From Desulfovibrio desulfuricans (GTDB taxonomy: Bacteria > Desulfobacterota > Desulfovibrionia > Desulfovibrionales > Desulfovibrionaceae), in contig NZ_CP036295.1 of the NCBI RefSeq assembly GCF_004801255.1, positions 248,001 to 312,000 of the forward strand: 64,000 bases of DNA, in the 5' to 3' direction. The notes under the pieces were generated by a model. The model saw only the letters and a list, made by a program, of their open reading frames with translations. It made no database searches and had not been told where the DNA came from. Below, piece after piece: positions 16,551-24,456 of the stretch. Made by a program: the position numbers and the translations under genes. Positions within the stretch are counted from its first letter, which is position 1. Every line of letters starts with the position of its first letter.

Positions 16551-17732
16551 ATGGCACAATGTTCAATCAAACCTGATATGGAGTTTGTCAGGGCACTGGA
16601 AGAATCTGGGGGCGAATCCCTCAAGAAATGCTACCAGTGCGCCACCTGCTCCGTGGCCTGCCCTCTCGCTCCGGCCAATGCGCCTTACCCGCGCAAGGAA
16701 ATGGTCTGGGCTTCCTGGGGCCTCAAAGACAAGCTGCGCGCCGACGTTGACCTGTGGCTCTGCCACAACTGCGGCAACTGCTCTGACCTTTGCCCGCGCG
16801 GCGCCAAGCCTGCCGACCTCATGGGCGCGGCACGCAACGTCATTTACCGTGAACTGACCGAACCCACCGTGGTGGGCAAGCTCATGAGCAAGCCCGCTGG
16901 CCTGCCCGTGCTGTTCGCCATCCCCGCGGTGCTGTGGCTCTTTGTGTGGTGGATCCGCGCCGGGTTTAACGGCGGACAGTGGTTCCCCCGCGCCGCGGAC
17001 GGCCGCATTGTTTTCGGCCAGGTGTTTTACGGCGACTACACCATCGACCCCATCTTCATGATCACCTTCTTCGGCGCGGCCATCATCCTTGCCCGGGGGG
17101 TCATGAAGCTGTGGGCCCTGTTCAAGCCTGAAGGTTCGCTGGCCGTCATCGGCAAGCAAAAGTGCTGGGTCTGGCATCTGTGGGACGTGCTGTGGGACGA
17201 AGTCATCACCCACCGCAAGTTCAACGATTGCGAGGACGGCCCCGCCACCGGCAAGGACACCCCCAACCGCAAGTTTGGCCACATGCTGCTGGTGTACAGC
17301 TTTGCCATCCTGGCCTTTGTTACGGCCGTGGTGGCTGGCGGTCACTGGGTCGGCAAGGTCATTCCGCTGGTGCACATTGAAACGCCCATGGCGCTGACCT
17401 TCCCCGTGAAGATCCTGGCCAACCTGGGCGCGCTTATGCTGCTGGGCGGTCTTGCCATCCTTACGGCCCGCCGTATGTCGCTCAACCCCAAGTTCCAGGG
17501 TTCCAGCTGGTACGACTGGTATTTGCTGGGCATCATCTGGCTGGTGGCCGTCACCGGCGTGCTGTCGCAGTGCTTCCGCCTGGCGGACGCCATTGTGCCC
17601 GCCTTCCTGGTGTACTACATGCACCTGGTATTTGTGTGGATGCTTTTTGCTTATCTGCCCTGGTCTAAGCTTGGCCACTTCGTGTATCGCACGGCGGCCC
17701 TTGTTTACGCCCGCATGTACGGCAGAAGCTAA
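16551..17732 (+). CDS. qmoC: quinone-interacting membrane-bound oxidoreductase subunit QmoC
   Basis: Protein of 393 residues that fuses an HdrC-like part with an HdrE-like membrane part. The N-terminal third has CYQCATCSVACP and CHNCGNCSDLCP, two [4Fe-4S] motifs. The rest has about six hydrophobic segments with histidines suitable for haem b (for example HKF/HMLLVYSF and YYMHLVFVW). It takes electrons from menaquinol in the membrane and passes them to QmoAB. The start follows an AGGAGGAAGG site at the end of qmoB; 21 upstream in-frame codons lie inside qmoB and are not part of the protein. Confidence 0.96.
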   Translation: MAQCSIKPDMEFVRALEESGGESLKKCYQCATCSVACPLAPANAPYPRKEMVWASWGLKDKLRADVDLWLCHNCGNCSDLCPRGAKPADLMGAARNVIYRELTEPTVVGKLMSKPAGLPVLFAIPAVLWLFVWWIRAGFNGGQWFPRAADGRIVFGQVFYGDYTIDPIFMITFFGAAIILARGVMKLWALFKPEGSLAVIGKQKCWVWHLWDVLWDEVITHRKFNDCEDGPATGKDTPNRKFGHMLLVYSFAILAFVTAVVAGGHWVGKVIPLVHIETPMALTFPVKILANLGALMLLGGLAILTARRMSLNPKFQGSSWYDWYLLGIIWLVAVTGVLSQCFRLADAIVPAFLVYYMHLVFVWMLFAYLPWSKLGHFVYRTAALVYARMYGRS

Positions 17733-17739
17733 CGGCGTT

Positions 17740-17764
17740 GGCCCCCGGCCATGCGCCGGGGGCC
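17740..17764 (+). other. intercistronic GC hairpin between qmoC and the next gene
   Basis: A perfect ten-base stem GGCCCCCGGC/GCCGGGGGCC with a five-base loop, eight bases after the qmoC stop. There is no T-run. It probably reduces read-through or protects the qmoABC message, much like the hairpin after aprA. Confidence 0.6.
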
Positions 17765-17834
17765 GCCCTTGAGGTTGCGCACAGTTCCCCGTGAGCTTTT
17801 TGAAAAAATTACGATCTCCGAGGAGGAGGCCGCC

Positions 17835-18560
17835 ATGTCTGATACATCTCGTAAAGTTTTTCCCGTGGAGTCCGTGCTTGCCCTGGTTGTGGGCAAGGAG
17901 GGCGTAGACGTCAAGGAAATCGCCGGTTTTGTGGCCGGTCGTTCCGTTGCCTGTGATACCTGCGCCAAGGCCGTTGGCCCCTTTGCCGCCGCGTGGCTGG
18001 CCCGCTGGTACCCCAAGTTTGCCGACCTGAACTGGGTTGAAGGCCAGTCGTGGGACGCCTTTGTCAACACGGGCCGTAGCGCCCTTGGCGACAATGTTTC
18101 CCTGACCTGCATGGACGGTCTGACCAAGACCCTGTGCGACAAGGTGCTGACCTACCTTGGCGAAACCTACGCCAGCATGGCCGCCCAGACTGCCGCCGCC
18201 GCCGCTCTTGAAGAACGCGTGCGCGCGCTGGAGCCCGCCGAGTCCCGCGCCGCCGCTCTTTCCAAGAAGGTTGACGAGCTCGAAGCCAAGATCAAGACCA
18301 TGAACACCGATATGGGCGGCCTGCGCAAGCAGGTGGCCGAATTCCAGGGCAAGGTCGCCATCAACCATGACGAACTGATGATGAACATCAAGGACGCCAT
18401 CAAGGACGGCCTCAAGGGCATGGTCGTGGGCGGCGTTGCCGCTGGCGCCGCCGGTGCCGCCGCTGGCGAAGAAGCCGCTCCCGCAGCTGAAGAAAACGCC
18501 GTGCCGGACGATTTCGGTTTTGGTGCTTCCGGCTCCAACAACGACGGTTTCGGTTTCTAA
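17835..18560 (+). CDS. QmoD-position protein, coiled coil with Gly/Ala-rich tail
   Basis: Protein of 241 residues with an AGGAGGAGG site. Residues 1-115 form a mixed domain with CDTCAKAVGPFAAAWLARW and LTCMDGLTKTLCDKV; the CxxC is notable. Residues 118-180 are a long heptad-like helix (EERVRALEP, KKVDELEAKIKTM). Residues 195-220 are an Ala/Gly stretch that could insert in or lie on a membrane, and the end is DDFGFGASGSNNDGFGF. In Desulfovibrio a promoter-distal gene follows qmoABC and is needed with it for sulfate growth; position suggests this is that gene or a replacement for it. Function unknown. It stops 50 bases before a strong terminator, so it closes the operon. Confidence 0.6.
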   Translation: MSDTSRKVFPVESVLALVVGKEGVDVKEIAGFVAGRSVACDTCAKAVGPFAAAWLARWYPKFADLNWVEGQSWDAFVNTGRSALGDNVSLTCMDGLTKTLCDKVLTYLGETYASMAAQTAAAAALEERVRALEPAESRAAALSKKVDELEAKIKTMNTDMGGLRKQVAEFQGKVAINHDELMMNIKDAIKDGLKGMVVGGVAAGAAGAAAGEEAAPAAEENAVPDDFGFGASGSNNDGFGF

Positions 18561-18608
18561 GAGTTTATGCGTTTATACGGGCGGCTGGGCTTACCCCGCC
18601 GCCCGGGC

Positions 18609-18643
18609 AAATAAAAAACCCGCCATTGGCGGGTTTTTTATTT
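18609..18643. terminator. bidirectional terminator between the apr-qmo block and slyX
   Basis: CCCGCC/GGCGGG stem with a three-base loop, flanked by AAAAAA on the left and TTTTTT on the right, so it works on both strands. It ends the plus-strand apr-qmo transcript and the minus-strand transcript that includes slyX. Confidence 0.9.
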
Positions 18644-18718
18644 GCTGCAGCACTACGGCACAGTTGCGGGCAGATGCCTGCAAAACGGCAGCTGCCCTGC
18701 AAGGCCGCAAAATTGCCG

Positions 18719-18952
18719 TTACCAGCGCTCGGGCATGGAGTGTGGCGGCAGCGCATTTTCCGGCTGGTCGCCCAGCTTTTCGCGCAGCAACCTGATCACC
18801 GACGTGGCGTCGGCAAAATCCTGCTCGAGCTTGTCCAGCTGAAGCTGTTGGGCCGTCAGGGCAGCATCCAGAGCCTTGAGGCGCTCCTCCTGAAAAAACG
18901 TCAGTTCTTCCAGCCTGGTCAGCCTGTCTTCGTCATTGACGTGGCGGGACAT
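18719..18952 (-). CDS. slyX: SlyX family protein
   Basis: Protein of 77 residues. It is a short coiled coil with DRLTRLEELTFFQEERLKAL followed by the usual LDxLxxxxxxxxxxxxxLREKL pattern and a C-terminal PPHSMPERW close to the PPHY motif of SlyX. GGAGAGG lies seven bases upstream. The family's role is unknown. It follows ygiQ by 32 bases on the same strand. Confidence 0.85.
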   Translation of the reverse strand: MSRHVNDEDRLTRLEELTFFQEERLKALDAALTAQQLQLDKLEQDFADATSVIRLLREKLGDQPENALPPHSMPERW

Positions 18953-18984
18953 GGATTCCTCTCCGTTGCAAGCAGTTGGAAATA

Positions 18985-21420
18985 TCAAGCACGCCGTACA
19001 CCTTTGCGCCCGCTTTCTCTTTCAGTCTGGCGGCTGCGTCCGTCGTCTCCGGCAGTTCGGTTGTTGCGCCTGTCGGGGCCGCGCCCGTCGGCATCGGGAC
19101 GGTAGCCCCGCGAGTGTTGCCCGCCCTCAGGCGTGGCCTGCCGGTGCTGACGCGAGGGTCGGTTGGCCTCCTCCCGTCCTGTCGAGTCGTCGCGGCGTCC
19201 CTGCCCAATGCGGGTGGGGTGCTCCTGCGGGTTGTTGCCTGCACGGGAGTCTTGCCGGGCGCGGGGGCGTCCGGGGGTTTCGTTCTCCGCCGTAGCGGGC
19301 ATAAGGATGTAGTGCTGCCGCATGCGTTGGGCATCGGTGCGCGCCACATAGATGGGCTCGCCCATTTCGTCGCGGCCGCAGTAAAACATGGCCGTGGCAA
19401 TGGTGCCGGGCGTGGGGATAAAGCACTGGGTCTGCTGCGGGTTCCAGTGCCGCTGCCGCAGCCAGCGCGACAGGGTGCGCATGTCCTCGTCCGTGCAGCC
19501 GGGAAAGCCGCTCATGAGGTACGGCACCACATACTGTTCGCGACCCGCAGCGCGGCTTTGCCGTACAAAACTGTCCAGAAAAACCTCAAAGACATCCAGT
19601 GGGGGCTTGCGCATGAGTTCCAGCACGGAGGGCGCGCAGTGCTCGGGCGCGACCTTGAGCTGTCCGCCCGTAAACTCGCCCGTATAGGCCGCCAGCGCAT
19701 CCGCATCGCGCAGGGCCAGGTCGGCGCGCACGCCGCTGGCCACGCGGGCCTGCTTGACCTCGGGCAGCGCCGCAACCTTGCGCAGCAGCTCAACATGCCT
19801 GTGCTGCGGCGTGATAAACGACTTGCACACGGATGGAAAACAGCAGCTGGCGCGTCGGCACACGCTCTTGACTGGCGAAGTGTTGCCCTGGGCGTGACGG
19901 CTGTCAAGGGCGCAGTGCCCCTGCCACATGTTGGCCGTGGGGCCGCCCACATCCGAGATGGCCACCGGCCCCTTGCCTCGGGCCATGTTTTGCTGGCCCA
20001 ACAGGCGGGCCTCTGAAAGTATGGACTGTTCGGAGCGCGAGCTGATGCGTCTGCCCTGATGCAGGGCCAGCGAGCAGAACGAGCAGCCGCCGCCGCAGCC
20101 CCGGTGGCTGGTGATGCTGGTGCGCATCATTTCCGCAGCCGGGATCGCCTCTTTGTAGCGCGGGTGCGCCAGCCGGGTGAAGGGCAGGGTGTACAGGTCG
20201 TCCATTTCTTCCGTGCTCAGGGGCTGCGCGGGGCGGGCAAGCACCACGGCGCGGTCGCCCACGGGCTCGTAAGCCCAGGCGTCGAGCCGGTGCACCTGCC
20301 GTTCCAGCTCCTGCGTCAGTTTGAGCAGCTGAAAGGAGTCGGACAAAATTTCCTCGTGCGCGGGCAGGGCAACCCACGGCTCGTCCTCAAGCGCGGGGGG
20401 CAGGTTGGCCGGGTGACCGGAGGCGTCCAGTTTGTCCATCCAGGCTGTACCGGAGATGCCGCGAATACCCTCTCCCCTGTCCAGGCGTTGCGCGCATTCG
20501 ATAATCGCCTTTTCGCCCATGCCCCAGATGAGCAGGTCGGCCTTGGCGTCCATGAGAATGGGCCTGCGCAGCGCGTCTGTCCAAAAATCGTAGTGTGAAA
20601 CCCGGCGCAGGCTGGCCTCGATGCCGCCAAGCACGATGGGCAGACCGGGAAAAGCCCGGCGGGCCAGATTGGCGTATACGAGACAGGCGCGGTTGGGCCG
20701 CGCGCCCGCCTTGCCGCCGGGGGTGTAGGCATCGTCATGGCGCTTTTTGCGAAAGGCCGTGTAGTGAGCCAGCAGCGAATCGAGCGCACCTGCGCTGACC
20801 CCGGCAAAAAGGCGGGGACGCCCCATAACAAGCAGATCGTCGGTGTTTTCCCAGCCGGGCTGGGCAACAATGCCGGTGCGGAAGCCGTGCCGGATAAGCC
20901 AGCGGGCAAGCAGCACGTTGCCAAACGAGGGGTGGTCAACATAGGCGTCGCCGTTGATCAACAGAACGTCAAGCTGGTCCCAGCCAAGGGCGCGCATTTC
21001 TTCCGCGCTCATGGGCACAAAGCGCGGCTGGCGCAACGCGCCTCGCGGGGCGTCGCCGGGCGCGGCCTCGTCTGCCCAGAGGGAACTGACGGTTTTGCCC
21101 TTTGCCTGTCGCGCCTGCGGCGAGGGCGCACTGTCGCGCAAAAGATCGGGGAAGGGCGGCCTGCGGGCGGCAACGGGGTTGCCGTCGGCCTTGCCTGAGG
21201 CTTTACCTCCAGTATCGGGGGCAGACGCACCGTGCGTGTTGCCGACGTTTCTGGAGGCCTTGCGCCGCGCGGCACCTCTTGACGCATCAGCGGGCGCACC
21301 CGCGGACAGGGGAGCGGCAGCCTTTGGGGAACTGTCGGGCTGCCGCTCGAAAGCAGGGTCGCCCTGGCTGTCGTGCTGACGCCAGGGCTGCGGAAATGAC
21401 GGGGAACGTTTATTTGCCAT
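18985..21420 (-). CDS. YgiQ family radical SAM protein (UPF0313) with long disordered tails
   Basis: Protein of 811 residues. The core (about 135-700) has RFVPMSAEEMRALGWDQLD, INGDAYVDHPSFG, LPIVLGGIEASLRR and the radical-SAM motif CGGGCSFC near residue 450, then ISDVGGPTANMWQ and VAPEHCAPSVLELM, all UPF0313 marks. The reaction is unknown. Unusual are a roughly 130-residue N-terminal region rich in Ala, Ser, Arg and Gly and a C-terminal tail of about 95 residues rich in Arg, Gly, Asn and Gln, both without clear fold. The conserved core starts too early for any internal ATG, so an upstream start is needed; the ATG at 21420 overlaps the end of the EF-hand gene by 11 bases and has no clear ribosome binding site, which suggests coupled translation. 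Confidence 0.85.
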   Translation of the reverse strand: MANKRSPSFPQPWRQHDSQGDPAFERQPDSSPKAAAPLSAGAPADASRGAARRKASRNVGNTHGASAPDTGGKASGKADGNPVAARRPPFPDLLRDSAPSPQARQAKGKTVSSLWADEAAPGDAPRGALRQPRFVPMSAEEMRALGWDQLDVLLINGDAYVDHPSFGNVLLARWLIRHGFRTGIVAQPGWENTDDLLVMGRPRLFAGVSAGALDSLLAHYTAFRKKRHDDAYTPGGKAGARPNRACLVYANLARRAFPGLPIVLGGIEASLRRVSHYDFWTDALRRPILMDAKADLLIWGMGEKAIIECAQRLDRGEGIRGISGTAWMDKLDASGHPANLPPALEDEPWVALPAHEEILSDSFQLLKLTQELERQVHRLDAWAYEPVGDRAVVLARPAQPLSTEEMDDLYTLPFTRLAHPRYKEAIPAAEMMRTSITSHRGCGGGCSFCSLALHQGRRISSRSEQSILSEARLLGQQNMARGKGPVAISDVGGPTANMWQGHCALDSRHAQGNTSPVKSVCRRASCCFPSVCKSFITPQHRHVELLRKVAALPEVKQARVASGVRADLALRDADALAAYTGEFTGGQLKVAPEHCAPSVLELMRKPPLDVFEVFLDSFVRQSRAAGREQYVVPYLMSGFPGCTDEDMRTLSRWLRQRHWNPQQTQCFIPTPGTIATAMFYCGRDEMGEPIYVARTDAQRMRQHYILMPATAENETPGRPRARQDSRAGNNPQEHPTRIGQGRRDDSTGREEANRPSRQHRQATPEGGQHSRGYRPDADGRGPDRRNNRTAGDDGRSRQTERESGRKGVRRA

Positions 21421-21793
21421 TGGGGGGGGTCACCAGGGGCATGTCGGCGTTGCCGGGCATGGGCATTGTGGAATTGCCGGGCATACCGCCCTGGCCGCCC
21501 ATCATGTTGCCCATGCTGCCGCCCATGTGCCCGGACGAATGGTTGGCGACAAATTCGTCCCACTCGGCGCGCTCAATGGCTTTGTCGCCGTTTTTGTCAA
21601 TAACGGTAAAGGCTTCTTCGCGCATGTTGGGAAAACATGTCTTGAATTCCTCGTAGGTTACCTTGCCGTCCTTGTCGGTGTCCATCAGCTCAAATTTATC
21701 AACCTTGCCAGCCTCGGCAGCGGCGGGGTTGGCCTGGGCGGACGCAGCCCAAAGGCAGAGCACTGCGGCAAAAGCTATGTGCAAAAGCTTCAT
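21410..21793 (-). CDS. secreted EF-hand protein with Met/Gly-rich tail
   Basis: Protein of 127 residues with AAGGAG upstream of the start. Residues 1-22 are a signal peptide ending in SAQA. Two EF-hand loops are visible, DTDKDGKVTYEE near residue 37 and DKNGDKAIERAE near residue 64, so calcium binding outside the cytoplasm is likely. The last 40 residues (GHMGGSMGNMMGG and following) are Met, Gly, Pro and Asn rich, a composition seen in some copper-binding proteins. The frame is open for another 51 codons upstream, but these lack any site or similarity. The end overlaps the ygiQ start. Confidence 0.75.
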   Translation of the reverse strand: MKLLHIAFAAVLCLWAASAQANPAAAEAGKVDKFELMDTDKDGKVTYEEFKTCFPNMREEAFTVIDKNGDKAIERAEWDEFVANHSSGHMGGSMGNMMGGQGGMPGNSTMPMPGNADMPLVTPPNGK

Positions 21794-21902
21794 GGGGGGT
21801 CTCCTTGTGGTGTTGGCAGCCCGACAGGGCAAAGCGCCTGCCTGCTGCAAAGCAAACATAAAGCCTTGCGCGTGATCGGCAAGGCCGTTGCCCCTGACCG
21901 GG

Positions 21903-22304
21903 CTAATCTTTTCTGAATTCGAGGCCCATCTTTTCCATGAGCTCAATACACAGGGTCAGGTTGTCGGGCTGTCCCGGCTTGTGGTCATCGGGGTAGAGCA
22001 GGGCAGACATATAAAAAACCGAGTTCAGACGCAAAGACATTCTCGCACTTGCCGAAAAGCCTTCTAGGGCAAGCGCGTAGTTAAAGCGTGTTTCGCCGGG
22101 CAGGGGTTCAAGCAGGGGTTTGGCGTCTTCCGCCATGCTGGCGAGCAGCTCGGCCTTGCGGCGCATGAGTTCATTATGGCCGGGGGTATCTCCGGCGTCA
22201 AGGCGGGCAAGGGCCTGCGTCTCCGCCGTCATCACTTCCGCATGGCGGTTGCGCAGCCAGAGGAAAAGACTTGCCAGGGGCTGTTCGTTGGTGTTTGCGC
22301 TCAC
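21903..22304 (-). CDS. hypothetical protein, mostly helical
   Basis: Protein of 133 residues with a GTG start preceded by GCAGGAGGA at good distance, which supports a real gene. It begins MSANTNEQPLASLFLWLRN and has a predicted helical middle part. No signal peptide, cysteine pair or known motif is seen. Its stop lies 109 bases before the EF-hand gene start on the same strand. I do not recognise the family. Confidence 0.65.
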   Translation of the reverse strand: MSANTNEQPLASLFLWLRNRHAEVMTAETQALARLDAGDTPGHNELMRRKAELLASMAEDAKPLLEPLPGETRFNYALALEGFSASARMSLRLNSVFYMSALLYPDDHKPGQPDNLTLCIELMEKMGLEFRKD

Positions 22305-22340
22305 GGGATCCTCCTGCAGGGTTCGGCACGTCCATGTGTT

Positions 22341-22356
22341 TGGCGTGCGTGATGCT
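22341..22356 (+). promoter_or_regulatory. possible sigma-54 promoter of the chemoreceptor gene
   Basis: TGGCGTGCGTGATGCT has GG and GC separated by ten bases and points at the chemoreceptor starting at 22500. The -24 box differs from TGGCAC at two places. A TTGACA at 22426-22431 is another possible -35 but has no suitable -10. Confidence 0.3.
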
Positions 22357-22499
22357 TAAAATGATACAGTTCAGAAAAGAAGGCAACGCCGGGCAGGCAA
22401 TTTGCTGCGCGGCTGCGGGCGGTCATTGACAGACGCGCCCGTTTTGAAGAAATATTATACTAGATCCCCCCCCTCATTTATCTGAGCCGCGAGGACAAC

Positions 22500-24278
22500 A
22501 TGGGCATTTCTCTTCGGGCCAAACTTGCCTGCGGGTTTGGCGTCATCCTGCTGATTTTTGTCGTGACGGGCACTTTTGCCATGCTGGCCATGCGCGCCCA
22601 GCGCGCTACCCTGAGCATGCTGGGCAGGCACGAGTTGCCTACCATCAGCCTGCTGCAAGAGGCATCGCTTGGCATGCAGCTGTACCGCAAGGCTGAAAAG
22701 GATATCCTGCTTAACCTGGGCGACGCCAAAGCGCTTAACGGCTATATGGGCAAGCTCAACGAACTTGCAGGCGTGCAGGGCAATAATTTGCGCCAGTTGC
22801 AAAACGTCCTGCGGGGCAATCCGCAGGACGGGCCCAGCGCCGAGGCCCTGGCGCAGGAGGCCGCACAGGCCTTTGCCAACTATGATGCAATTGTGCGGCC
22901 TACCTCTGCTGAGCTGGCAGCCGGTACAGGTTCCATGGACGCAACCCAGGCCAACACCTTTTACACCACTTACAAAAACCATGTGCACGCCACAGAAAAA
23001 AATCTGGCGGCCCTTGAAGCGCAGTTTATGGCGCGAGTTGTGTCAAGCCAGCAGGAGTTGGCGGAGCAGACGCGCAGCACGGAGACGCTGTTGATGGCAT
23101 CCATAATCGGCAGCGTGCTGTGCGGGGCCGGCATAGGGCTGTTGGTGCTGCTGTCTGTCACCCGGCCCCTTGGGCGCGTGGTCAACCTTGCGCGGACCGT
23201 GGCCGCAGGCGACCTTGAGGCCAGGGCCAGCGGCGCATACAGCGCGGAGATGGCTGTGCTGCGCGATAGCATTGAAGCCATGGTGGGCACGCTCAAGGCC
23301 AAGATAGCAGAGGCCGAAGGCAGAAGCGCCGAGGCGGCGGAAGAAGGTCAAAGGGCCCGGCAGGCGGCGCAAGAGGCTCAGGCCGCCAAGGCCGCCGCAG
23401 AGCGCGCCAGGGCCGAGGGCATGATGGAAGCCGCAGGCCAGCTGGAACGCTCGGTGGAGGGCATCTCTGCGGTCACGGCAGCCATATCTTCGCAGGTGCG
23501 GCAGGCCAGTACTGGCGCAGAGCGGCAATCGTCCCGCGTGGGGGAGACCGCGACCGCCATTGAGCAGATGAACGCCACCGTGCTTGAGGTGGCGCAAAAT
23601 GCCGCCAGCACCGCCCAGAGCACTGACGCCGCGCACAGCCGGGCCAGCGAGGGTTCTGGAGTTATGCGTCAGGTGGTTGACGGCATGGACGAAGTGCGCC
23701 GTGTGTCAGCCGAACTCAAGGATTCCATGGATTCGCTGGGCGGCATGGTGGGCAACATCGGGCAGATCATGTCTGTTATCTCCGACATTGCCGACCAGAC
23801 AAACCTGCTGGCGCTCAACGCCGCCATTGAAGCGGCCCGGGCGGGCGATGCGGGGCGCGGCTTTGCCGTGGTGGCCGACGAGGTGCGCAAACTGGCGGAG
23901 AAAACCATGGGCGCAACCCGCGAGGTGGGCGAAGCCGTAACCGGCATCCAGAACGGCACGCGCGCCAATGCGGAAAATATGGATCGGGCCCTTGCCTCGG
24001 TGCAACGCACCACAGAGCTGGCCGCCCGCTGCGGCCAGGTGCTGCAGGAGATTGTGACCATGGTGGACAGCGCCAGCGATCAGGTGCGGTCCATCGCCAC
24101 TGCCAGCGAGCAACAGTCGGCAACGTCTGAGGAGATTGCCCGCAGCGTGGACGAAATTAACGGTATTTCGCATGATACGGCGCAGGTTATGGCCAGCTCT
24201 GCCCAGGCTGTGGAACAGCTGGTAGGCGAAGCCAACGCCCTGAAGGCCCTGGTGCACAAGATGAAGTCTGGCACGTAG
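22500..24278 (+). CDS. methyl-accepting chemotaxis protein, four-helix-bundle sensor
   Basis: Protein of 592 residues. Membrane segment 1 is near residues 10-32, a periplasmic helical sensor of about 160 residues follows (4HB_MCP type), and segment 2 is near 197-220. A HAMP domain starts at VTRPLGRVV, then a long Ala/Glu-rich helix and the signalling tip with [20 protein letters not shown] and [18 protein letters not shown]. It senses an unknown small molecule and controls CheA in a chemoreceptor array. No C-terminal NWETF-type pentapeptide is present. GCGAGG lies seven bases before the start. Confidence 0.93.
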   Translation: MGISLRAKLACGFGVILLIFVVTGTFAMLAMRAQRATLSMLGRHELPTISLLQEASLGMQLYRKAEKDILLNLGDAKALNGYMGKLNELAGVQGNNLRQLQNVLRGNPQDGPSAEALAQEAAQAFANYDAIVRPTSAELAAGTGSMDATQANTFYTTYKNHVHATEKNLAALEAQFMARVVSSQQELAEQTRSTETLLMASIIGSVLCGAGIGLLVLLSVTRPLGRVVNLARTVAAGDLEARASGAYSAEMAVLRDSIEAMVGTLKAKIAEAEGRSAEAAEEGQRARQAAQEAQAAKAAAERARAEGMMEAAGQLERSVEGISAVTAAISSQVRQASTGAERQSSRVGETATAIEQMNATVLEVAQNAASTAQSTDAAHSRASEGSGVMRQVVDGMDEVRRVSAELKDSMDSLGGMVGNIGQIMSVISDIADQTNLLALNAAIEAARAGDAGRGFAVVADEVRKLAEKTMGATREVGEAVTGIQNGTRANAENMDRALASVQRTTELAARCGQVLQEIVTMVDSASDQVRSIATASEQQSATSEEIARSVDEINGISHDTAQVMASSAQAVEQLVGEANALKALVHKMKSGT

Positions 24279-24406
24279 CGGGGCGGGCGTAAGCCCGTCT
24301 CGTCAGGTCAAAATAGCTGAAGCCTGTTTGCGGCTTTGAGCGGCCTCTGCATCAGGCAAAATCCGGCTCTGGCGGATGCCCTGAAAAAGGCATCACCTTT
24401 ATTGCA

Positions 24407-24442
24407 TGTAAAAAAACAAGCCCGGCTTTTGGCCGGGCTTGT
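24407..24442 (-). terminator. intrinsic terminator of the PaaK-like gene
   Basis: On the minus strand CAAGCCCGGC/GCCGGGCTTG with a five-base loop is followed by a run of seven T broken only by its end (TTTTTTTAC). It starts 15 bases after the gene's stop codon. On the plus strand the A-run before the stem gives no clear terminator for the chemoreceptor. Confidence 0.88.
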
Positions 24443-24456
24443 TGCATATCTGCGGG

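Noticed and set aside
14252..18368. Long minus-strand frames opposite qmoB and qmoC/qmoD (696 and 601 codons)
   Set aside because: Shadows of highly biased real genes, rich in His, Gly and Val, with no family features.
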